From assembly GCF_019334345.1 (NCBI RefSeq), contig NZ_JAHWQX010000002.1:1-64000 (forward strand): a stretch of 64,000 nucleotides of DNA, in the 5' to 3' direction. Shown here piece by piece: positions 51,434-59,923 of the stretch (position 1 is its first letter; every line of letters starts with the position of its first letter). The stretch comes from Neohoeflea coraliihabitans. GTDB taxonomy: Bacteria > Pseudomonadota > Alphaproteobacteria > Rhizobiales > Rhizobiaceae. The position numbers were made by a program, and so were the translations under genes. Below the pieces are notes generated by a model, which was not told where the DNA came from, did not search any database, and saw only the letters and a program-made list of their open reading frames with translations.

Positions 51434-52792
51434 ATGAGCGCGATGTCGACATCCCATCTTGGCCTGCCGTATCTGCAAGCGGCGCAGGCGCAAAAGCATG
51501 TCACCCACAACGAGGCGCTGAGCGGGCTGGACGCGCTGGTGCAACTGGCCGTCCTTTCGGCTGATCTGAGCGGACCCCCGGGAACCGTGAGCGAGGGAGA
51601 CCGCTATCTCGTCAGCGCAGGCGGCAGCGGCGCCTGGCAGGGGCAGGATGGAGATATCGCGGCATTTCAGGATGGCGGCTGGAGCTTTTTCAAACCGCAG
51701 GAGGGCTGGCGCGCCTGGGTCGCCGACACGCAGCAATTGCTGGTGTACAGCACCGGCAGCTGGGCGGCAGTCGTCCCGGACTTTCCCACGCAATTGCCAC
51801 TCTTCGGTGTCAATGCGGCGGCCGATGAAACGAACCGCATGGTGGTCAAGGCCGACGCCGTGCTGCACAGCCATGATGACGTCACGCCGGGCACCGGCTC
51901 GGCGCGGCATATCGTCAACAAGGCGGGAGAGATGGATACTGCCTCGGTGGTGTTTCAGACCGGCTGGTCAGGACGCGCCGAATTCGGCCTGACCGGCGAT
52001 GATGACTGGCGCGTCAAGGTCAGCGCCGACGGCAGCACCTGGTCAGAGGCCTTGCACATCGACCGACAGGATGGACGCGTGCAGTTCCCGAACGGCCTTT
52101 TGCATGGCGACAGCGGCCAGCGTCCGCAGGGGTTTCTGGCGGTGCCCGGAACGGTCATATACCGAATCAATGCCGCGCACGCCGCCAATCCGCGCACGGC
52201 GCAACTGACCGGCGTGGCCGGCGATCTGCTCAGTCTGGCGACCGGTGATGCGGCGCTGTTCTTTTCCGGGCAGATGAACGAGCGCGTCATGGTGCGCATC
52301 TGGAACATCTCGAAATCGCCGGAAGAGAGCGCCTGGGTGATCTGGAGCGACGAGGCCACGCAATTGCAGGTCCTCGATGCTGCTAGCGTTGCGGGCTGGT
52401 CGCCTGGCGACAGCGTGCAAATCGGCGATCCGACGTCCATCACGCCTGGCGGAGTCATTGCCTGCGACATCAGCCCGATGATGCAAACGCAGTTCGGCCG
52501 GGTGTTTCGTCAGGTCGGACTGTTCGCCAAATATTACGCGTCCGGAGATACGGCGGTGCTGAGCGAAACGCAATTCACGCAGATACGGATCACCCCGACG
52601 GGCGTCAGCGGCACCTTCGCGAATGGATCTTCGCTGAACAAGGGTGTTGCGGGTGAAGGGCTGCTGATGATCGCCTGCAGCCAGGCCTCACCGGTGTCCG
52701 ACAGCAATCTGGTGTTCGTGCGCGAATACAGCCCGGCTGGAGATCTCGGCATCCAGCTGGTGGCCACGATGGGACTGACGGTGGAGTTGTAG
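51434..52792 (+). CDS. DUF2793 phage-tail-like protein
   Basis: A 452-residue protein beginning MSAMSTSHLGLPYLQAAQAQ then KHVTHNEAL, with EGDRYLVSAGGSGAWQGQDG and FQDGGWSFFKPQEGWRAWV, the DUF2793 signature known from phage and prophage tail or receptor-type proteins of alphaproteobacteria. GGAG lies 6 nt before the start. The second half is beta-rich and unrecognised. It stands alone here, not among phage genes; a glycan-binding surface role or a phage relic are both possible. Confidence 0.8.
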   Translation: MSAMSTSHLGLPYLQAAQAQKHVTHNEALSGLDALVQLAVLSADLSGPPGTVSEGDRYLVSAGGSGAWQGQDGDIAAFQDGGWSFFKPQEGWRAWVADTQQLLVYSTGSWAAVVPDFPTQLPLFGVNAAADETNRMVVKADAVLHSHDDVTPGTGSARHIVNKAGEMDTASVVFQTGWSGRAEFGLTGDDDWRVKVSADGSTWSEALHIDRQDGRVQFPNGLLHGDSGQRPQGFLAVPGTVIYRINAAHAANPRTAQLTGVAGDLLSLATGDAALFFSGQMNERVMVRIWNISKSPEESAWVIWSDEATQLQVLDAASVAGWSPGDSVQIGDPTSITPGGVIACDISPMMQTQFGRVFRQVGLFAKYYASGDTAVLSETQFTQIRITPTGVSGTFANGSSLNKGVAGEGLLMIACSQASPVSDSNLVFVREYSPAGDLGIQLVATMGLTVEL

Positions 52793-52800
52793 AGCCTGAG

Positions 52801-54708
52801 CTAGATCGCAATCTGCAGACGATACTGATCCGCGAGAGCGGTATTGGTCAGGGCGTATCTGTCGCGGATCATCTGGCGAAGCTCATCCTTGCGACTGGCA
52901 TAGGCTCCAGTGAGAAAGGCGCGGTCCAGCAGCTCTTCTAAGACCGGGTCAGAGGGATGCAGGTCAGCGATTGCCGCTGCGGCGGGTTCAAGCGGCATGT
53001 TGCAAGCCCGGCGCCGATCGATGATCTTACGCAGAACCAATTCGGGGCGGACAGACGTGAAGCCGACATTGTCTGTTGCATCCGGCAATTGCAACGGCCG
53101 CGCCGGGTTCAGCGCTTGGATAAAGCCATTGATCACGCCAGCGTTTTTGCGGTCCTCATCATAGCTGCGCAGAATTAGCCGGTCGGCCCCCACCCACTTT
53201 TCGTAGCGCCTCGCCTTTCTGAGAAAATTGCCGTCAAACCGTTCGCTGTTGGGCAATTTCGACGAATCTCGCAGAAACTCGTCGAGAAACAACGGCGTAT
53301 TGCCGGCTCGCCCCGCCTGACGATGCCAACTGACGAGCCAGTCGAACTGATTGCGCAGGCTGATCAGCACATAGGCGTCGCGATCGGCGAGCCAGCGCAC
53401 AAGTATATCTTCACTGTCGCGGCAGGGTGAAAAATTGCTGAACAATTCCGAACTGAAGAGAAAGAGCTCGGCCTCTGTCCTCTCGATCTCAGAGGCCGCG
53501 TCGTCCAGCAGGCGTCGGAGTTCACATAGGTCAGGGGGTATGGCCTGCTGATCGAGCAATCTCCTGCCACTGCCGAAAACGGTGGCCAGTTCATGGTGGT
53601 TCTTTGACGTGCCCCTGTGGCGCCCGGCTGCGAGATAACAGACGCCGGCATTTTCAAGCCGCGGGGCGTTGGCGCGAAGCGTATTCTGGATGCTGGTGGT
53701 CGCGGTTCTCGACAGGCCGATATGCAGAATGATGCGCTTTCCCGCTGATTTGGGAGTGGCGCTGCGCCGGACGCCCAATTGCATTTCCGGTGGCGCGCCA
53801 TATTGCGAGGCTGTTAAGGGGCACTTATCTGCATACACCAACCCGCGCGAGGACTTCCCGTCCCACGCATCCGCCACCGCACCGATATCCAATGCGATGC
53901 CGCCGCGTTCCTTGATGAGGCGGCAATAGTGTTTGCCGACCAGTCCTGCGGCCACCAAGAAGACCTTACCCTGCAGCCTTGCAGCGATCTTTGCGTCTAT
54001 ATTCGGCACACAATCTGTATGGTACATCACACTCTGCACGCCCGCCTTGCCGCTAAGCTCGATTGCCATTTTTGGCACGGCGATAAAGTCTACCTTCACA
54101 CCGAAGCGATGCGCCAGGCGCTCGGCAAGTGACGCCGAATTGTGAATCAGCCCAATGGTGGAAAGCCGCGAGAGCAGTCCTTCCCAATAGTCGAGCAATT
54201 GCAGGTCGGCATGTATCCAGGCGGAGCAGACATCCGGCAACTCGCCGCGCGATTGATCCGCAAGCCATTGACGGAGAAAGAAAATGCGCCGCGCGCCGTG
54301 TTCCGGCAGCCGGTCTCGTTCGACAGGGCGCAGCGGGAAGATCCGCTTGAACTCGGAGAAAAAACCATCGCTTTCGGGATCGAGCCGGTCGGCCTCGGGT
54401 GCTGCATTCCACACATCGTCGCGTATGCCGAGAATGTCGGCCGCCGCGATGCTGGCTCGCAAGCGCCCTTGCGCCTGCAAAATCTGGGTAACCGTTGCAT
54501 GCGGACCAAAATGCTGGCGCAGATAGTCAAGGTCCGGCTTCGGCGAGGACGCCGTGAAAGCGAGAAGTGCACCCTCACCATCGCCAAGGCGCAGCAGGCT
54601 GAACGCATTGCCTTCGTCGACCGCATTATTGATGCGGGTGAGCACCTCTATAGAACCAAGCAGTTTCTGCCCCATTGGTAATACTATTCTTTCAAATCGT
54701 GCCTGCAA
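52801..54708 (-). CDS. GT-D glycosyltransferase fused to a sulfotransferase domain
   Basis: A 635-residue two-domain protein. The first about 300 residues have the GT-D/DUF1792-type pattern: SLLRLGDGEGALLAF near 37, YHTDCVPNID near 230, and FLVAAGLVGKHYCRLIKERG followed by GIALDIGAVADAWDGK. The second part (about 315-635) starts RIILHIGLSRTATTSIQNTL, a PAPS-binding phosphosulfate loop, and continues with LFLFSSELFSNF and WLVSWHRQAG. The start is a TTG; an ATG 11 codons later is an alternative with no better ribosome site. The fusion would join sugar transfer and sulfation in one protein. Divergent from the exporter. Confidence 0.82.
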   Translation of the reverse strand: MQARFERIVLPMGQKLLGSIEVLTRINNAVDEGNAFSLLRLGDGEGALLAFTASSPKPDLDYLRQHFGPHATVTQILQAQGRLRASIAAADILGIRDDVWNAAPEADRLDPESDGFFSEFKRIFPLRPVERDRLPEHGARRIFFLRQWLADQSRGELPDVCSAWIHADLQLLDYWEGLLSRLSTIGLIHNSASLAERLAHRFGVKVDFIAVPKMAIELSGKAGVQSVMYHTDCVPNIDAKIAARLQGKVFLVAAGLVGKHYCRLIKERGGIALDIGAVADAWDGKSSRGLVYADKCPLTASQYGAPPEMQLGVRRSATPKSAGKRIILHIGLSRTATTSIQNTLRANAPRLENAGVCYLAAGRHRGTSKNHHELATVFGSGRRLLDQQAIPPDLCELRRLLDDAASEIERTEAELFLFSSELFSNFSPCRDSEDILVRWLADRDAYVLISLRNQFDWLVSWHRQAGRAGNTPLFLDEFLRDSSKLPNSERFDGNFLRKARRYEKWVGADRLILRSYDEDRKNAGVINGFIQALNPARPLQLPDATDNVGFTSVRPELVLRKIIDRRRACNMPLEPAAAAIADLHPSDPVLEELLDRAFLTGAYASRKDELRQMIRDRYALTNTALADQYRLQIAI

Positions 54709-54888
54709 GAGTTGCGCCGCGAAAGATGTCGAAACGCTTCTTGCTGCGTTGCCGTCCGATCAAGTCAGCAGCCTCAATTCATCCTCTTCCGAGACGACAT
54801 CCGCTCATTTTTGATATAGCTACGCGACTCACGCTGAAAACGCGGCAGCGAAGACAATGATTACCTTTTACGACAGGCCGAGACGCAT

Positions 54889-55686
54889 ATGCATCGACCA
54901 TCGCCGTTTCTGTTCGCCTTGCACGACCTGAAGCAAGGGTTCTCCAAATCGTCGCTCTCTTTTGAATTGGCTGTCGAAGACTTGAGAGATCGGTACCGGC
55001 GCAGCTATATCGGCGTCGCCTGGATCATGATTTCGTTCCTGGCCTTCATCGTCATCAAGCAGGTCGTGTTTTCCGGCCTGGCGCTGGTGGAAGGCTACGA
55101 TTTCTTTTCGCACCTCGTGATTGGCTTCACCTTGTTCACCTTCATGAGCGCCATCATCCCGGGAGCGGCAAATCTATATTTCGCCAACAGGACCTGGATC
55201 CTGAGCTCCAACCTGCCCTACGTTCTCTACATCAACAAGCTCATCTTTCACTCGTTCATCGAACTGCTGCTGGTCTCCACAGTCGCCACTCTGCTGATTG
55301 TCATTTTCGGTGATGCGCGCCCAGCCAATATCTGGACAATCCTCCCGTCCCTCCTCGTCTATTATCTTTCCGCGTTCGCGCTCTGCCTGACGCTCGGACC
55401 GATTGGCGCCCGATGGCGCGACAGCGTCTATGCGATACAGGCCATCATGCGGATGCTTTTCTTCGCAACGCCGATCATCTGGGTGGCGTCGCCCGGCACG
55501 GTGCGGGAAACGATCGCCAAATGGAATCCCCTGACCTACTACCTGGACATCATACGCGTGCCGCTGATCACGGGTGAAATTCCGGTCGAGGCATGGCTTG
55601 TGACCACCAGCTGCACCACATTGCTGCTTGCTCTCGGCATCATAGTCTTCACCGCGACGCGGAAAAGGATCGCGCATTGGCTATAG
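54889..55686 (+). CDS. ABC-2 type polysaccharide exporter permease
   Basis: A 265-residue membrane protein with six hydrophobic segments (for example IGVAWIMISFLAFIVIKQVV, LVIGFTLFTFMSAIIP and LLVYYLSAFALCLTLGPIGA) and the conserved N-terminal stretch ELAVEDLRDRYRRSYIG of the Wzm/KpsM family. It forms the channel for an ABC exporter of O-antigen or capsule. The ATPase gene overlaps its end by 10 nt. Confidence 0.9.
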   Translation: MHRPSPFLFALHDLKQGFSKSSLSFELAVEDLRDRYRRSYIGVAWIMISFLAFIVIKQVVFSGLALVEGYDFFSHLVIGFTLFTFMSAIIPGAANLYFANRTWILSSNLPYVLYINKLIFHSFIELLLVSTVATLLIVIFGDARPANIWTILPSLLVYYLSAFALCLTLGPIGARWRDSVYAIQAIMRMLFFATPIIWVASPGTVRETIAKWNPLTYYLDIIRVPLITGEIPVEAWLVTTSCTTLLLALGIIVFTATRKRIAHWL

Positions 55687-56426
55687 GCAAAGAACACAGC
55701 TTCCTTGAAGCGCAGTCGGTGCGGCTGGAATACCGGCTGAACCCCGGCGGCCAGCGGATCGCCAGCCCGATCGGCGGCGAGATCGTCAGACAGGGCAGCT
55801 CCTCGCGCCTGATCGCTGTCAAGGATGTTTCCTTCAAGCTTGCGGCGGGCGAGTCCCTCGGTCTGATCGGGCACAACGGTTGCGGCAAGACAACCCTGTT
55901 GCGACTTTTGGCCGGAATCTTTCTGCCGACCAGCGGCAGCATACGCTCTCGTGGTGTCGTGGGGAACGCCTTGAACCCCAGTCTCGGATTCCGACCGGAA
56001 GCCACCGGGCGGCGCAACATTGCGCTCAAGGGCCTGATTTCCGGTATGCGGCGCTCGGAGATCGACCAGTTGGTGGCGGATGTCGAGGACTTTGCCGAGC
56101 TCGGTCCCTTCCTCGATCAGCCCCTCTACACCTATTCTGCCGGAATGCGGGCGCGCCTGACGTTCGGAGTGGCCACTGCCATTCCATTTGATGTCTTGAT
56201 ACTCGACGAGTGGCTTGGCGCCGGAGACAAGTCGATGCAGGAGAAGGTGGCGGCAAGAATGGCGGCATTCGTGAGCAAGGCAGCCATCGTGGTTCTGGCC
56301 AGCCATTCAGCCGCGATGCTTCGCGACACCTGCACCAAGGGCCTTGTCATGAACCACGGCAGCGCGGTGTTCTTCGGCGACATCGACGCGGCAATCGACT
56401 ATTACGCCCAGGCTGAAAAGGCCTGA
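55677..56426 (+). CDS. ABC exporter ATPase, Wzt/KpsT-like
   Basis: A 249-residue ATPase. The start is a TTG inside the permease gene end, with AAGGA 7 nt upstream; the frame is open further back but would then overlap deeply. Walker A is GLIGHNGCGKTTLLRLL, the ABC signature YSAGMRARLTFGVA, and Walker B DVLILDEWLGAGDKSM. It has no C-terminal carbohydrate-binding domain, so it is more like KpsT or short Wzt proteins than the long substrate-recognising Wzt. Confidence 0.92.
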   Translation: MAIGKEHSFLEAQSVRLEYRLNPGGQRIASPIGGEIVRQGSSSRLIAVKDVSFKLAAGESLGLIGHNGCGKTTLLRLLAGIFLPTSGSIRSRGVVGNALNPSLGFRPEATGRRNIALKGLISGMRRSEIDQLVADVEDFAELGPFLDQPLYTYSAGMRARLTFGVATAIPFDVLILDEWLGAGDKSMQEKVAARMAAFVSKAAIVVLASHSAAMLRDTCTKGLVMNHGSAVFFGDIDAAIDYYAQAEKA

Positions 56427-56457
56427 GCGGACAAACGGCAGGTACAGATCTCAGGCC
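56420..56457. repeat. Inverted repeat between convergent genes
   Basis: GGCCTGAG (56420-56427) and CTCAGGCC (56450-56457) form a perfect 8-bp inverted repeat that includes both stop codons of the convergent exporter ATPase and 2-epimerase genes. No T-run follows; a hairpin acting on both transcripts is possible. Confidence 0.5.
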
Positions 56458-57563
56458 GAAAGCGCATTCTTCAAGATACTTGCGATCCTATTGGCAGCCT
56501 CGCCGTCGCCATACGGAGAGATGCCGCGCGCAAGGGCGCTCCATGCCCTCTCATCGTCCAGCAGCAATTGCGCCTCGCGCACGATGGTCGCGGTCTGCGT
56601 GCCGACCAATTTGACCACTCCCTCCTCCACTGCTTCCGGCCGTTCGGTTTCATCACGCAGCACCAGCACCGGCTTGCCAAGCGCCGGCGCTTCCTCCTGC
56701 ACACCGCCGGAATCCGTGAGGATCAGATGGGATCGGTCCATCGCCGCGATGAACTCCGCATATTCGAGCGGCTCGCAGAGGATGAAATTCGAGCACCCGG
56801 AAAGTTGTTGGTGAGCGACGTCGCGGACGTTCGGATTGGGGTGAACGGGAAATAGAAAGCGCGTTTCCGGATTGGCCTGCGAGAGGGCGCGCAGGGCCTT
56901 GCAGATACGCAGAAACGGCGCTCCGAAATTCTCGCGACGGTGCGCCGTCACCAGGATCAGGCGTTGCTGATCCGCCAGTTCGACGGGCAAAGGCAGTTTT
57001 CCGGCGCGCGCCGCAAACAACGCGTCGATCACCGTATTGCCGACCACATGAACAGCGTCCTTTCGGACACCGCTGGCAAGCAGATGGCTTCCCGCGCCCT
57101 TTGTCGGCGCAAAGTGCCATTTTGCGAACAGGCCGGCGATCACACGGTTGGCTTCCTCGGGAAACGGATTATCAATGTTGCCGGTGCGCAATCCCGCCTC
57201 GACATGACCGAATGCAATATGGCGGTAAAAGCAGGCGAGCGCGGCGACCATCACCGTTGTGGTGTCGCCCTGGGCAAGAACCGCAGCCGGTTTTTCTGCG
57301 GCGAGGACGTCGTCAAGCCCGGTCAGCAGACGAGCCGTGAGTTCGGACAGTGTCTGATTCGGCCGCATGACATCCAGATCGATGTCGGCGGCAATGTCGA
57401 AGAACTCGAAGACCTGGTCGAGCAGATGGCGATGCTGGGCGGTCGCCGCGACGCGCAGATCTGCCCAGGGCTGTTGCCGCAGCGCCAGGATGACCGGGGC
57501 CATCTTGATGGCCTCCGGGCGGGTTCCGACGATGCAGAGAATGCGACGTCGGGATTCATGCAT
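56451..57563 (-). CDS. wecB: UDP-N-acetylglucosamine 2-epimerase (non-hydrolysing)
   Basis: A 370-residue protein. The start is the ATG overlapping the preceding gene by 8 nt; earlier in-frame starts are inside that gene. It has ILCIVGTRPEAIKMAPVILA, VLAQGDTTTVMVAALACFYR, HVEAGLRTGNIDNPFPEEAN, LVTAHRRENFG and ILTDSGGVQEEAPALGKPVL, the family signatures. It makes UDP-ManNAc from UDP-GlcNAc, a common capsule sugar precursor. Confidence 0.95.
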   Translation of the reverse strand: MHESRRRILCIVGTRPEAIKMAPVILALRQQPWADLRVAATAQHRHLLDQVFEFFDIAADIDLDVMRPNQTLSELTARLLTGLDDVLAAEKPAAVLAQGDTTTVMVAALACFYRHIAFGHVEAGLRTGNIDNPFPEEANRVIAGLFAKWHFAPTKGAGSHLLASGVRKDAVHVVGNTVIDALFAARAGKLPLPVELADQQRLILVTAHRRENFGAPFLRICKALRALSQANPETRFLFPVHPNPNVRDVAHQQLSGCSNFILCEPLEYAEFIAAMDRSHLILTDSGGVQEEAPALGKPVLVLRDETERPEAVEEGVVKLVGTQTATIVREAQLLLDDERAWSALARGISPYGDGEAANRIASILKNALSA

Positions 57564-59814
57564 TGCCGATGGCCTCAACGATGGCGCCGATGGCATCCGG
57601 CTCCAGGAGGAGGTCGCGTTCGGCTGGTCGAACATCGTCGCCGTTTCCGGTCCAGTTGGCGCGCGGCACCGGCCGACTGGATTTGGGAACGCACGAGCGG
57701 CGATGCGAGATCGCCGCGATCTCATCCTTGTGCGCAATCTCCAGTGGCCCCTTTGCGGTTGAGAACGTCGCGCAAATCGCATCGGCAATGGTTTGCGCGT
57801 TTTCCGGGTCGGCTAGCAGATCGGCACCCTCCGCTTCTGCCAGCTTCATCAAGTCGACAGTTGGCGCGAATTCCTTGCCAAGCAGGGTATCGGCCTTGCG
57901 GGGAGCGCTTTCGCGGCGCTGCGGCGCTCGGTCCGCCGCTTGGTCCCTGGGCCTCAGCGCCGTGACGAGTCGAGACGGCTTGCCCCAGACGATGCCGTGC
58001 TCGGGCATATTGCGATCATGAAACGTGATGTCCACGAACCCAGCTTCTCGCAGGGCGGATTGCAGGCTGTCACGGGAAAAGAGCCGCATCTTTAATATCT
58101 TGCCTAGCCCTCCATGAAAGCGCGGTTGATGATCAACAGATTTGGTGCCATCCGCATATTCAATTTCTGCCAGCCATCTTCCTTTGTCGTCCTGAAAACT
58201 GCTGTAGCCAGTGCAATTCTCATAGTGCTCGCGATGCTCACCGACATTCTGATAGGGCACCGTCAGGATGAGCTTCGCGCCCGGCTTGAGAATCTTATGC
58301 GCACCGCGAAAGGCAGCGGAATAATCGCCGATCACATGCTCGAAGACCTCGGAGGAAATCAGGATATCCGCAATGCCGTCATACACTTCCGCCGGCTCCA
58401 TGATGTCGAGAAACGGTTCCTGGTGGTAGAAGGTGTTGGTGTAGTCAAAACGCGAGGCGAGAAGGTCCCGATACACCGGCCCGTCGGATAACCCGATGAT
58501 CCTTATGTCCTTGCGGGCGGGCTGAAGCTTGATCGGCCGGTCCTCTCCATAGACCGTGCGCGCAATGGCCCAAAGCAGCGCAGACGCCCTTCCGGACGCC
58601 TTGCAATTGGGGCATTGCGGTCCTTCCCTGCGTGCCGCCTCACCGTCGAGCTCATAACAAATGGCGCATACGGGGCAGGTGGTTGGCACTGTTGGCTCGC
58701 TTTCAACGCGTGGGGTTTTCTCCCCCTGCCCAGGCATGGCAACGCCAAGTGAAGTTCGCGGTACGACATCATTGCCGATCGCCACGAGCTGAACAAAGGC
58801 ATCCTTCGACAGATGCTGCTCCGCGCTCTCGATTATCTGCTCGATCCCAACCTCGAGAACATCTTGCGGATCCGAATTGTTCGGGGCCCGTGAAAAAAAG
58901 CAGTCTTCAAGCTGAGGGAATTTTGCGACGAGGCTTTCGTTCGTGGCTTGAAACCGGCGCAGAAAGGATAGCGCATCGGTTTCCTTCAGCCGAAACGAGC
59001 GGGAGGGGAAATCCGTTATGAGCCGATCGATGAGGCCGCGCCATTCCGATCGCAGCTGGGAACCGGCTTGTTCGGCGACCTCTTGCCCCAGACGCCACAG
59101 CGGCGGCATGAGACCAGCCGGCACCGAGCGATTGGCGGAGACGAGGTTGGAAGGAGGGGTTCTAAGGTTGATATCGACACTCTGGGCAAAGACCTGCGTT
59201 ACATCGACGTCCGAAGGGGCCTTGTATCCGCGCACGATCAGATTGCTGACCCCGAAAGCTTCCTCAAGATTGTTGATGATGGCCGCATAGTCGAAGCGGT
59301 AGCGGGTAACTTTCAATGCAGCGACCGGATCATCCAGACTGTAGTGACGGATCGAGAGTGATTTGACCGATTCGCTCATCATCGCGGCGAGCAGGCTGTC
59401 CTGCGACCTCAAGAAAATGACCGGATGGACGCGACCGGGATCCACGCCAAGAAATTTCGCGGTGTTGCGCAACATTGGCGCAGAGTTCAAATGGACATTG
59501 ATATGTTCATCACTGATTATCGCCGTGTCAGCAGCACTCGCGGACACTTCGACCGAGATGTCCTTTTGCAGCTCACGCTGAAACTGCCTGTGCTGATCGG
59601 CATCTTCGAAACCAAAGGACGCAATCAGCGGGGCGCGCGGATTGAATTGCAGACACGCTACCGTCAAGCGCAGATGCGGTCCGCCGTAATCCAGACAAGT
59701 GGGCACAAGGACGCCTTGCGCGGCCAACTCGGCGCGCTGGTCCGACAGGGCAGATTGCAGCGCGGTGGTGCCAGTCTTTTCAGTCCCGGTGTGGAGGATA
59801 ACGCGTTCAAGCAT
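57556..59814 (-). CDS. Sulfotransferase-like / methyltransferase fusion
   Basis: A 752-residue protein. The N-terminus RVILHTGTEKTGTTALQSAL is a PAPS-binding loop of a sulfotransferase, and a domain of about 340 residues follows (PVIFLRSQDSLLAAMMSESV). The middle has a zinc-ribbon (CPVC, then CPNC near 390-415), then a class I methyltransferase (DILISSEVFEHVIGDYSAAF, then GAKLILTVPYQNVGEHREHY) to about residue 640. The last about 110 residues are unrecognised. It would sulfate and methylate glycan, but the order and target are unknown. Its end overlaps wecB. Confidence 0.8.
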   Translation of the reverse strand: MLERVILHTGTEKTGTTALQSALSDQRAELAAQGVLVPTCLDYGGPHLRLTVACLQFNPRAPLIASFGFEDADQHRQFQRELQKDISVEVSASAADTAIISDEHINVHLNSAPMLRNTAKFLGVDPGRVHPVIFLRSQDSLLAAMMSESVKSLSIRHYSLDDPVAALKVTRYRFDYAAIINNLEEAFGVSNLIVRGYKAPSDVDVTQVFAQSVDINLRTPPSNLVSANRSVPAGLMPPLWRLGQEVAEQAGSQLRSEWRGLIDRLITDFPSRSFRLKETDALSFLRRFQATNESLVAKFPQLEDCFFSRAPNNSDPQDVLEVGIEQIIESAEQHLSKDAFVQLVAIGNDVVPRTSLGVAMPGQGEKTPRVESEPTVPTTCPVCAICYELDGEAARREGPQCPNCKASGRASALLWAIARTVYGEDRPIKLQPARKDIRIIGLSDGPVYRDLLASRFDYTNTFYHQEPFLDIMEPAEVYDGIADILISSEVFEHVIGDYSAAFRGAHKILKPGAKLILTVPYQNVGEHREHYENCTGYSSFQDDKGRWLAEIEYADGTKSVDHQPRFHGGLGKILKMRLFSRDSLQSALREAGFVDITFHDRNMPEHGIVWGKPSRLVTALRPRDQAADRAPQRRESAPRKADTLLGKEFAPTVDLMKLAEAEGADLLADPENAQTIADAICATFSTAKGPLEIAHKDEIAAISHRRSCVPKSSRPVPRANWTGNGDDVRPAERDLLLEPDAIGAIVEAIGNA

Positions 59815-59923
59815 TGAACTCGTCGTTCCAGCTGCCTTCCACCCCCACTACCCTGAAGCCCTTGCGCAAGTAGAAATCGGTGTCGTTGCCTTCGCTCATT
59901 CCCACATCGACGATGGTTTTCAT
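59807..59923 (-). pseudogene. Truncated FkbM-type methyltransferase remnant
   Basis: A 38-codon frame reads MKTIVDVGMSEGNDTDFYLR then KGFRVVGVEG and stops. This is the start of FkbM-family methyltransferases, whose SAM-binding strand (IDVGMSEGNDTDFYLAKGF) is normally followed by E-A-N-P and 200 more residues. The ATG overlaps the upstream 1342-residue gene's stop by 4 nt, and its stop is inside the next gene's first codons. It is either a decayed gene or a short leader peptide left after deletion. Confidence 0.75.
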
